Positions 56,801 through 64,000 of a stretch of DNA of 64,000 nucleotides are shown piece after piece; position 1 is the first letter of the stretch; each line of letters opens with the position of its first letter. A program made the position numbers and the translations under genes. Source of the stretch: Okeania sp. SIO2B3. GTDB taxonomy: Bacteria; Cyanobacteriota; Cyanobacteriia; Cyanobacteriales; Microcoleaceae. The stretch spans positions 364,608 through 428,607 of the forward strand of contig NZ_JAAHGH010000002.1 of the NCBI RefSeq assembly GCF_010672525.1, read 5' to 3'. Below the pieces are notes generated by a model. That model saw only the letters and a program-made list of their open reading frames with translations, searched no databases and was not told where the DNA came from.

Positions 56801-58691
56801 TATCAGTAGTAGTTCCTTCTGTTGTGGCAGTACCAGTATCAGTAGTTCCTTCTGCTGTGGCAGTATCAGTATCAGTAGTTCCTTCTGGTGGTGCTGCTGG
56901 TGCTGCTTCTGGCGCTGGTGCTGGTGCTGGTGGTGGCGCTGGTGCTGGAACTGGAATTGGTTCTGGAAGTGGAATTGGATCTGCAATTACAGCATTACCA
57001 ACATTCAAGACAATGGGAGCATCACCTTGCAGAACATTAATAGGTGCATTTAGAGTAATTTCTTGATCTGGAGTAGTTTTCACAAAACCTGGTTGGGGAA
57101 TTTCTCGCAGAAAGTAAGTTCCTACAGGAGGATTATTAAAGCTAAAGTCACCATTAGCATTTGATATTGCAGCAGGTTCTGTAGGATCTAGTATATTGTT
57201 ACCGTTTTGGTCTAAGTAGAGGGTGAAGTTCGGTAAACCTGGTTCTCCTGGGTCCAAAACTCCATTTGAATTAAAATCGTTGAACTTATTACCAATTAAG
57301 TCACCCTGAAGTAAAGGGGTGGCAGGAGAGCTACCAATATTAACAAAGTTAACATCGTCTCCACTGGTGACTGCAATGACTGGGTCTGGAGTTGTTTGAA
57401 TAAATCCTGGTTGAGGTACTAATCTGACAACATAAGTATCTGGTGGTAGAGTATTAAAGCTGTACTCACCTTGACTGTTAGTAATTCTGAATGGTTCCTC
57501 TGGGTCAAAGATACCATTTTCATTAAGGTCTAGATATACAGTAGAGTTTGATAAACCTACATCTCCTGGATCGATGGCACCATTGCTATTATTATCTACA
57601 AAATTGACACCAGCGATTACATTTCTTTCAGCATTACCAAAGTTAACACCTAATAAAGTTCCCCCATCAGGTACATCAACAGTCCGAGGATCAGTTGTCA
57701 GATTAAATCCCACTTGTTGCTCTGCTTCCCGAATAGTCAGGCGAGTTGCTGGAAGGTTAGGTAAGAAGTAAACACCATTAGTATCAGTAATATCAAATGG
57801 CTCGCCTACATCTAGAATGTGATTACTATTGAGGTCTGCATAGATAGTAAAGTTTGGTATTCCAGGCTCGTCAGGATCTAAAATACCATTAGCATTAAGA
57901 TCGAGATATTTAGCTCCTTCAACATTACCAGTCCCGCTAGGAGTAACTATACCAATATCTAGAGCTATATCTGGTGGTGTTTCTTCAAAACCAGTAATTA
58001 TAACTACTGAATTAGGAGTTGTTCTTGCTTCGTCTGGTTCCCTGATAACATCAATGTTGTATTGGCCAGGGAATACGTCTACATACGAATAAAAACCAAA
58101 TTCATCTGTAAAAGTGCTGGCTTCCCCCTCCTCTAAAATACCATTTCGGTTGGCATCAAGGAATACTTGGCTACCAGCAATTCCTGGTTCTCCAGGGTCA
58201 CGGACACCATTAATATTGAGGTCATCAAATAATACACCACTAATATTACCTCTACCTGGTCCCACTGGAAGTGGAGGCGGAATTGGAATGGGGTCTGGAG
58301 TGGGAACTGGAGTGGGAATTGGTGTTGGGACACCAATGCCACTACCAAGAGCTATCCTGCTCTCTCTAACCATAATTCCACCGACTATGCTCACTGGTAC
58401 TGGCAGTGGTGTAGTTGAAACAGTGCCACTGGGTGGAACCTGTCTGACAAAATATTCACCATCTACTAATCCCAAGAAGTTGTAGACACCATCTGAACGA
58501 CTAATGTTAGATAATTCATTGGGGTCTTGAATACCGTTATTATTCTGGTCAAGATAGACTGTAACATTACCTATTACTGATTCTGATGTATCAAAAATAC
58601 CATCACCATCTGTGTCATTAAATGTGACACCTACTATATTCCCGCTCCCTCCAAGTTGGGAGCTTTCTCTTATTTCTATTTCATCTCTCAC
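53868..58691 (-). CDS. Giant SdrD-B-like repeat protein (13 repeats)
   Basis: 1607 residues made almost entirely of SdrD-B/Cna-B-type beta-sandwich repeats of about 100-120 residues. I count thirteen, each with a calcium-loop signature such as FNDTDGDGIFD, FDDLNINGVRDPGEPGI or VFLDANRNG, then a YxF or YVV strand and a T-x-P or V-x-I edge. Two proline-rich linkers (about 125-145 and 570-650, with an APAPAPEAAP-like stretch and TDTGTATTEGTT repeats) interrupt the run. No hydrophobic signal peptide or C-terminal anchor is visible, so export, if any, must use another route. Likely a cell-surface or extracellular Ca-binding structural protein. The start is GTG at 58691 with an AGGAG Shine-Dalgarno eight bases upstream. 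Confidence 0.88.
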   Translation of the reverse strand: MRDEIEIRESSQLGGSGNIVGVTFNDTDGDGIFDTSESVIGNVTVYLDQNNNGIQDPNELSNISRSDGVYNFLGLVDGEYFVRQVPPSGTVSTTPLPVPVSIVGGIMVRESRIALGSGIGVPTPIPTPVPTPDPIPIPPPLPVGPGRGNISGVLFDDLNINGVRDPGEPGIAGSQVFLDANRNGILEEGEASTFTDEFGFYSYVDVFPGQYNIDVIREPDEARTTPNSVVIITGFEETPPDIALDIGIVTPSGTGNVEGAKYLDLNANGILDPDEPGIPNFTIYADLNSNHILDVGEPFDITDTNGVYFLPNLPATRLTIREAEQQVGFNLTTDPRTVDVPDGGTLLGVNFGNAERNVIAGVNFVDNNSNGAIDPGDVGLSNSTVYLDLNENGIFDPEEPFRITNSQGEYSFNTLPPDTYVVRLVPQPGFIQTTPDPVIAVTSGDDVNFVNIGSSPATPLLQGDLIGNKFNDFNSNGVLDPGEPGLPNFTLYLDQNGNNILDPTEPAAISNANGDFSFNNPPVGTYFLREIPQPGFVKTTPDQEITLNAPINVLQGDAPIVLNVGNAVIADPIPLPEPIPVPAPAPPPAPAPAPEAAPAAPPEGTTDTDTATAEGTTDTGTATTEGTTTDIDIPTDTGVTDNPTTEATRIASQVTVTGRIAGTKFSDNNGNNIVDPDEPGLGGFTIYLDTNNNQVLDPDEPTSITNVDGSYSFEGLPPNTYVVREVQQPGFTQITPDPVITIVGGDNVDFVNIGNQPDVPIAPPPPTPIPPPGPTPVPPPLLPPIVNTDSTGTIAGVKFDDRNADGLAGPDEPRLIGVEIFVDLNNNGLAEANEPFTFTDAHGEYRFTLPPGNYRVLETPPAGFVNTTPTPFVPVVPGQTVVYNFGDTSIFDPNTSISGIIFTDSNNSGFQESGEAGIPTAQVFLDLDGDGNLDSSEDLNLNGVLDDGEDVDGDGNLDVSEPETFTDPNGRYFFDGLTPGNYTVDVVLQENLFLTSSNSTINVTVGQVPPDPNISPTPINLPLGQSLNDIDVGVNVTAPGGDTVSGIVFADNNGNGLFEPLKGEVGLPGVEVFLDVHRDGQIQGFEPNQISGPGGTYGLDVSDVSSGSYPLLQIIRTGFTQTTAHVEVGVGGDSVVYNFGNQAQTLITGTVFEDFNSNGIQDFNDTNLNGILDPDEFVERGVPGFRIYVDLNENGILDNDDIEPNTFSNTDGEYAIVGLLPGTYTLRLIPDPENFTSTTLTDLTITVDEFDNSNLEIDFGQSPIIPPPGLANISGIAFIDENGDGFADPGEPPLPDAVIYIDANDNGERDDGERFALTDQFGLYDIPNVSPGTFVIRQEPRPGFTDSTTPEPVVITLIEGDNADFVNFANDPTGLPKAVLPVVSIGGIVFNDINGDGLLDPGENGIPGTTVFLDRNDNSILDNEERTAITDSLGVYDFDELPPGTYTVLQVPPPGLFQTTQDPTLTLFAGDDANFVNIGNSANPPVIPPQPPIPPSGTGSISGITFEDLNGNGFIDAGEPGIGGVVIYFDQNNNSVRDADEIFVASDVNGNYGFSNLADASYTVRQDLNPEQAAIFTQTVPGPNEPVFISTFGGANVPGVNIGNIRL

Positions 58692-58741
58692 GTTCTAACT
58701 CCTCCACCGTAAATTTATCCAAATAGCGATTTGTATTTAAG

Positions 58742-59170
58742 TGACATACTCCCACGCCAACCTTAAGGTATGACGTGGGCTTCTCGTTTCCCAGTCCCGG
58801 TACCCCGTCGGACTCCACGAGCTTTAAGGACGTCTGGGCCCTACCGCCCTATTTTTGATATTTATTGCTACATTTCCGTTTGTCATGCTCCGCAAACAAA
58901 TCACAGTCAATAATCACACGGCAATTGGCACAAGAATGAGTTCTTTCTGGTAATTTTTTGGGGACCCCCTCACCACAATTTGAACAATTTTGGCTCTGTT
59001 TTTGAGGATTCACAGCTATAGTCTTCACCTCCAGCATTTGCCTCCTAGGTCGGAGCTGCCCTAACAGCTTTGACAGTTAAAATAGTTAGAAATTGTCCCC
59101 ATCCAGTTGATTGCCCAAGTTTGAGACTTGATTTTCGCACCAGAAACAGAAATTTTTAGATCATGGTGAA
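58742..59170 (-). pseudogene. tnpB 3' remnant with right-end hairpin
   Basis: On the minus strand the decayed gene reads GWGQFLTILTVKAVRA, then GKMLEVKTIAVNPQKQSQNC, SNCGEGVPKKLPERTHSC, ANCR and VIIDCDLFAEHD, i.e. the C-terminal TnpB region with the four-Cys zinc ribbon and an altered final Asp region. A short palindromic module (GCTCCGACCTAGGAGGC, about 59043-59062) interrupts it and shifts the frame. Past the frame, 58744-58790 holds a hairpin from CCCACGTCATACC and GGTTGGCGTGGG with TATGTCAC at the tip side, typical of an IS200/IS605 right end. Only the zinc-ribbon part is an open frame (58849-59037). Confidence 0.75.
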
Positions 59171-59725
59171 AAACTCCAGAATGGTATTGTCAATCAATTG
59201 GACATCGAATCCAATTGATTTACCACCGATTCATCTCAAGACAATTTTTCAAATATGGCGTAAGGCTTCTCGGCGATGTAGCTAAAAAAGCTAAAGCGCA
59301 GACGCTGAGGATTATATCAGGTTGACAAGAATGTGACAATTAGATTAGAAAATAGACTAGAACAGTTTATTCTTGAGGCCATAAACAAAATTTAATTATT
59401 TAATATCTAGTAATATGAAACACCCACCTATAAGGAGGGGGGTGATATGGTGTCGGGACGTTATTAATATATGACAAGTTCCAATTCCAGAGAAATTTTC
59501 TCCTATTTCCTGAAACCTTAAGAAAATAGATAGAAATTGACTTTAATTAATGTTTTTTTTAGTGATTGCCTAGAGGGTATTATTACTAATATTGCTTAGT
59601 TGACATCCTTACCTTTCTATAAGAAATAGTGATTACTCAGCAGGTCATATTTTTAGGGATGGTCGCTGAATGGGGTTAACAGTTCCACGCACACCGCTTG
59701 ATCACAAGTCACAAGTCAGAAGTCA
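59171..59725. other. Intergenic, no gene seen
   Basis: May hold further decayed tnpB sequence on the minus strand up to about 59330, too degraded to call. The rest is AT-rich with TATAAGGAGGGGGGTG at 59431-59446. Nothing else recognised. Confidence 0.4.
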
Positions 59726-60120
59726 GTAGGGGCGAATGGCCATTCGCCCGTACAGAAGTTGACCCACCCCTCGCCCCTCCGCCTCCCAACCCACCCCTAA
59801 CCCCTCCCAGGAGGGGAGGGGAATTAGGGGATTTGATCCCCCCTCCAAAAACATTTCGCCATTTCCCGGCAGGGTTGCGCGACCCAATTATTTTGATAAA
59901 ATCCATGTCCACTTTAAGTCTCGGAATGCCCTCCCGCGACGATATGTATCATTTAGACAAAAAAACACAAACAAAGCTTTTTGTTTTGCTTCCAGTTTGG
60001 ATTTTACCGAGAAATTGTGGTCTAAAGCCTTCCCTTTTAAGCTATCCCTTACCCATAAGTCTTGAAACCCTTGTGGGACCAACCCCTAACCCCTCCCAGG
60101 AGGGGAAGGGGAGCAGGGAG
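59726..60120. repeat. GC-rich palindromic modules
   Basis: 59726-59753 is a near-perfect palindrome (arms GTAGGGGCGAATGG) matching the insertion in tnpB at 22607. 59785-59830 and 60075-60120 carry two copies of CTAACCCCTCCCAGGAGGGG, related to the insertion at 23052. Between them (59905-60050) is unannotated sequence with TTTACCGAGAAATTGTGGTC, distantly like 25533-25556. Confidence 0.7.
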
Positions 60121-60399
60121 CAGGGGAGAAAGGAGAAAAAATCATAGTACCTAAGTAAAACTACTGAAGCCGTCTAAAAAAAGTATTTTTCTATACATTT
60201 TTTTCTCCCGACAAACCTGAAGCAAGACTTATGCATAACTCGTCTATTTTGTCAAGCTTTATCTCAACGTTGGTTGAAGACCCGCGCTCTCCCGACGCTC
60301 CCTTTCGGGGTGAATGCGAGCGCATTCCGAAGGAAAAACCAATCAATTTTGAGGTTTTTTCAATAGTATGTTAGACTATAATGCCTGGCTGTTGGGCTA

Positions 60400-60566
60400 G
60401 CAGTGTCAGTCTGTGGAGCGCGCCTTTAGACCGAAAAGAGGCTCGACCTTGGAGGCTGGTGTATTGTTAGCGCAGCTCCTCTGCAAGAGGCAGCAGAAAG
60501 ACCTAAGAGCGCGATGGTTAGGAATCCCGCGCTGTCACGCAAGTGCAGCGTCGGGAGGATGTCAAG
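60400..60566 (+). mobile_element. IS200/IS605-type right-end remnant
   Basis: GC-rich segment ending in GGTTAGGAATCCCGCGCTG, then a hairpin of CCCGCGCTG with CAGCGTCGGG and GATGTCAAG. The hairpin plus a trailing ATGTCA matches the layout of the right end at 58742. No tnpB zinc-ribbon codons are legible, so the element is only a terminal scrap, interrupted near 60465 by another short palindrome (CCTCTGCAAGAGG). Confidence 0.5.
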
Positions 60567-60583
60567 TTAAGCAAAGATGTGGT

Positions 60584-60787
60584 TCATTAATGGATAATGG
60601 ATAATGGATAATTACCTCGGGTTTTAACCGTTACGGAATTGAATATAAGGAATATTGTCTTTTCTTGGTCTCATGGATATGGCGCAGGTTTCCTCGCCAT
60701 ACCTCGACCGCTTTTTTTTCCCTTAAAAGGGTCGGCTTCAAGGCGCAAATTATTTAATTATTAATTATTAATTATTAATTATTCGGT
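60584..60787. repeat. ATTATCAATTATC family repeat, inverted copy
   Basis: 204 bp, the reverse complement of the 46294 copy: ATGGATAATGGATAATTACC, CGTTACGGAATTGAATATAA, CTCGACCGCTTTTTTTTCCC, GGTCGGCTTCAAGGCGC, ending in iterated TTATTAATTA and CGGTAAT. Confidence 0.8.
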
Positions 60788-60804
60788 AATGGATAGCCTT
60801 TTAA

Positions 60805-60941
60805 GGCAGGGTCAATTGATTGTCACGCTTAGAAAAATTGATAGGGAGATGGGGAGATGAGGAGATTCTTAGATATTTGCACAATTAAATGTATTTCATA
60901 CCCATATAAATATTCTCTGACGACAATGAATTAGCCCTGCC
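60805..60941. mobile_element. MITE-like element, GCAGGG...ATTGTC family, copy 2
   Basis: 137 bp with ends GGCAGGGTCAATTGATTGTC and (inverted) GGCAGGGCTAATTCATTGTC, a 20-bp inverted repeat with few mismatches. The inner TTGCACAATTAAATGTATTTC matches 27056-27264. Confidence 0.85.
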
Positions 60942-61274
60942 CCTTTTGGAAACAAGAAAAAAATTTCCCTACCGCGTCAATCCTCTTCTTTTCAAGGAGA
61001 GGTAATGATTAAATATTAATTATTAATGCCGAAAAATCACTCTCATATTGATTCGGCCACTGACTCTGTAATTCCCATTTATTCTACCTCTTAACTACTC
61101 CCTACTGCCTACTCCCTACTCCCTACAAAGAGCAAAAAGACTTTCCTATACGCAAACCCTAATTATTATTAGTACCAGTTTCAAGTTAATGATTAATGAG
61201 TGTATGATCGCTGCCAGCTTAAGTTGGATATTTCAACCACTTTCACCATAGTAAAAAAGTCCCCCTAGTAAGGC
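60942..61274. other. Intergenic, repeats only
   Basis: Contains AGGAGAGGTAATGATTAAAT (a scrap of the ATTATC family), TACTCCCTACTGCC heptamers (61095-61130) and one end of the TAGGGTTTGC family (61144-61157). No gene seen. Confidence 0.45.
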
Positions 61275-61560
61275 AGGGCTGTTTCAAAGTCTCGTAAGTT
61301 AATGATTTAGGGAGAATGAGAGATTAGAGGATAGGGGCATAGGGAAATTTAGCAAAATTTGCCAAAATTTGCTAATTTTTTCAGTGTTGGAGTATCCGTG
61401 TTTACTCTGACTAAATTAGGTCAAATAACAAAAATTCGTTAATTTACCTTCAAGGATAATTGATAAATTTGGCCGAAATCCTGACTATTTTTCCAAAATT
61501 TTCCTGTTATACCCATCTATCTATCTCCTTCTCTGTTTTTCGCGAGAATGAAACAGCCCT
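61275..61560. mobile_element. MITE-like element with AGGGCTGTTTCA ends
   Basis: 286 bp with inverted ends AGGGCTGTTTCA / TGAAACAGCCCT. The ends continue with AGTCTCG and CGCGAGAA, extending the match. It lies between the ndhJ 3' end and other repeats and is non-coding. Confidence 0.75.
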
Positions 61561-61620
61561 CCCCCTATTAAGGGGGAAGCTTGTGACCCAAAGGGTCCGC
61601 TCAAAGTTTCAACCTAAAAT

Positions 61621-62124
61621 TTAGTAGGCATCTTGTAATTCATAGAATTCTGGAGAAATATAATCTTTACGCAATGGCCAACCAACCCAATCTTCAGACA
61701 TCAAAATGCGTTTAAGATTAGGATGTCCCTCATAGATAATGCCATACATATCATAGGATTCCCGTTCTTGAAAATCAGCCGATTTCCAGATCCAATAAAC
61801 TGAAGGAAGTCTAGGATCGTCTCTGGGCACAAATACCTTTAAACGTAATTCTTCTGGTTGGTCTACATCGTCCTTGACCTTAACTAAGTGATAAACACTT
61901 ACCAAATCTTCTCCCGGACCTGCATCATAAGCACATTGACATTGTAGATAATTAAACCCATAAGCATATAAAGCTGTAGCTAAGGGAATTAAAAATTCTC
62001 TGTCAACTTTGATCATTTCTACTCCCAGATGATCGGGTGCTAGAAACTCATGCTCAAAGCCATTTTCTGTCAGCCATTTTGAAGCTTTACCTGCTTCAAC
62101 TATTGGAGCTTCTGATTCAGCCAC
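61621..62124 (-). CDS. ndhJ: NAD(P)H-quinone oxidoreductase subunit J
   Basis: 167 residues. The peripheral-arm subunit of the thylakoid NDH-1 complex (NuoC/30-kDa type), which in cyanobacteria takes electrons from ferredoxin for respiration and cyclic flow. Signatures: [22 protein letters not shown] at the N-terminus, and [27 protein letters not shown]-like sequence (here [13 protein letters not shown]) ending in the family motif [25 protein letters not shown]. Length is normal. Third gene of ndhC-ndhK-ndhJ, overlapping ndhK by eight bases, so it is translationally coupled. Confidence 0.97.
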   Translation of the reverse strand: MAESEAPIVEAGKASKWLTENGFEHEFLAPDHLGVEMIKVDREFLIPLATALYAYGFNYLQCQCAYDAGPGEDLVSVYHLVKVKDDVDQPEELRLKVFVPRDDPRLPSVYWIWKSADFQERESYDMYGIIYEGHPNLKRILMSEDWVGWPLRKDYISPEFYELQDAY

Positions 62125-62839
62125 GATTTACCTCCTCTTTTTGTGTAGCTTGCAGTGCAGGTGGTACAGGCATACCTATTGCTTCAGTTAATTCTTTTGG
62201 CGGTGTTTCCCGGTCTGATGTCTTGAGATAATTACCATTCAGAATTGGTTCAACCACTTTCATATTGTGTTTAACAGTGTGGTAGCGATGTACCTGCTGT
62301 AGTTGAGCCCGTTCTTGCAAAGATTCATTGGCAACTTTTTTTCTCAGCTTGATGACCGCATCAATAATTGCTTCTGGACGTGGTGGACAACCAGGAATAT
62401 AAACATCTACTGGGATTAATTTATCTACTCCACGGACTGCTGTAGGTGAGTCCATGCTGAACATTCCACCAGTAATTGTACAGGCTCCCATAGCAATTAC
62501 ATACTTAGGTTCTGGCATCTGCTCATAAAGACGCACCAAAACTGGGGCATACTTCATGGTAATTGTACCTGCAGTAATCAACAGGTCTGCTTGTCTTGGA
62601 CTAGACCTTGGCACTAAGCCAAAGCGGTCAAAGTCAAATCTAGAGCCAATCAGAGCTGCAAATTCAATGAAGCAGCAGGCTGTACCATAAAGTAGAGGCC
62701 ACAAGCTAGAAAGTCGTGCCCAGTTGTAAAGGTCATCAACTGTAGTTAACACAACATTCTCTGACAGTTCTTGAGTAACCTGGGGAGATTGCTCAATAGG
62801 ATTGATAATTTTTTGGTTTTGATTTGGACTTAAGACCAT
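62117..62839 (-). CDS. ndhK: NAD(P)H-quinone oxidoreductase subunit K
   Basis: 240 residues. NuoB-type subunit carrying the terminal [4Fe-4S] cluster (N2), the electron donor to plastoquinone. Ligands are the tandem Cys55-Cys56 in [10 protein letters not shown], Cys120 in MGACTITGG and Cys151 in PGCPPRPE. The C-terminal 70 residues (after [16 protein letters not shown]) are the cyanobacterial extension. It overlaps ndhC by ten bases upstream and ndhJ by eight downstream, a compact operon. All cluster ligands are intact. Confidence 0.98.
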   Translation of the reverse strand: MVLSPNQNQKIINPIEQSPQVTQELSENVVLTTVDDLYNWARLSSLWPLLYGTACCFIEFAALIGSRFDFDRFGLVPRSSPRQADLLITAGTITMKYAPVLVRLYEQMPEPKYVIAMGACTITGGMFSMDSPTAVRGVDKLIPVDVYIPGCPPRPEAIIDAVIKLRKKVANESLQERAQLQQVHRYHTVKHNMKVVEPILNGNYLKTSDRETPPKELTEAIGMPVPPALQATQKEEVNRG

Positions 62840-63192
62840 TCCAAAGCTCCTTTACGCCATGCGTAGACTAAAGCAACAACTAAGATTGTGATGAAAATTA
62901 GAGCTTCTATAAATGCTAGAAGTCCCAATTGATGAAAGGCCACTGCCCAAGGATACAAAAATACTGTTTCTACATCAAAGATGACGAAGACGAGAGCGAA
63001 CATATAATAACGGATATTGAATTGTATCCAAGCTCCACCAATTGGTTCTACACCCGATTCATAAGTAGTTCGTCGCTCTGGGCCACGAGTTTTAGGCCGC
63101 AGTAGTTTAGATGCAGTTAAGGCAATAACTGGAACTAGGCTACTAATTAGTAGGAAGCCTAGAAAATATTCGTAACCACTAAGAATAAACAC
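62830..63192 (-). CDS. ndhC: NAD(P)H-quinone oxidoreductase subunit 3
   Basis: 120 residues, NuoA-type membrane subunit with three transmembrane helices (about 7-27, 63-85 and 90-110). The loop [44 protein letters not shown] is the most conserved stretch of the family. It sits at the junction of the membrane and peripheral arms near the quinone site. First gene of the ndhCKJ operon; promoter and leader should lie in 63193-63400. Confidence 0.98.
   Translation of the reverse strand: MFILSGYEYFLGFLLISSLVPVIALTASKLLRPKTRGPERRTTYESGVEPIGGAWIQFNIRYYMFALVFVIFDVETVFLYPWAVAFHQLGLLAFIEALIFITILVVALVYAWRKGALEWS

Positions 63193-64000
<808 letters not shown>

Noticed and set aside
59698-60604. Short ORFs in the palindrome-rich region
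   Set aside because: Products are translated palindromes and heptamers (PPLAPPPPNPPLTPP type) or a right-end scrap; no protein family.

Overview
The window looks like chromosomal DNA of a filamentous marine cyanobacterium, most likely Trichodesmium or a close relative in the Microcoleaceae. The evidence is a low-GC genome with scattered HIP1 octamers (GCGATCGC), cyanobacterial gene neighbourhoods (ndhC-ndhK-ndhJ, rplI-dnaB), a split DnaE intein, several other inteins, many orphan glycine-betaine-binding lipoproteins, and a very large non-coding fraction full of dispersed repeats. Species-level assignment is inference.

Layout. 1-4.3 kb: a duplicated non-coding segment, then a zinc-ribbon protein, a phasin-like protein, an FKBP-type prolyl isomerase and a Uma2-family nuclease. 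4.3-12.4 kb: the dnaB locus. dnaB carries two inteins, one of 784 residues that contains seven tandem 77-84-residue units. It is flanked downstream by a 2.3-kb non-coding tandem array and upstream by four degenerate copies of its own 5' end, followed by rplI. 12.7-21.8 kb: seven copies of a betaine-binding protein gene (four intact, three decayed), with no permease or ATPase gene among them. 21.9-27 kb: a tnpB gene broken by two short palindromic insertions, then thrS and a RelE/ParE-type toxin-antitoxin pair. 27.4-34.8 kb: a membrane GTPase, an SLC12-type transporter and a lone receiver domain, separated by MITE-like repeats. 34.8-44.4 kb: a type IIA topoisomerase A subunit, then dnaE on the minus strand. 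dnaE is divided into dnaE-n and dnaE-c by a split intein, and a LAGLIDADG homing-endonuclease reading frame lies exactly between the two halves. 44.9-51.5 kb: an unrecognised protein, hemC, fragments of a haemagglutinin and of tnpB, a vWA-like protein and an M16 peptidase. 51.5-61.6 kb: repeat-rich DNA around a 1607-residue SdrD-B-like repeat protein. 61.6-63.2 kb: the ndhCKJ operon on the minus strand.

The core genes (dnaB, dnaE, gyrA, thrS, rplI, hemC, ndhCKJ) are ordinary housekeeping functions. The unusual content is parasitic or repetitive: four inteins including one split, a stand-alone homing endonuclease, five tnpB remnants, at least a dozen families of terminal-inverted-repeat elements, and short palindromes inserted inside the tnpB remnants. 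The most notable points are (i) the dnaE-n / endonuclease / dnaE-c arrangement, which looks like an intein caught in the act of being split, (ii) the tandemly expanded DnaB intein, and (iii) three independent tandem arrays at one dnaB locus.

No tRNA, rRNA or CRISPR array was recognised. All calls are from reading the sequence; no database search was run.
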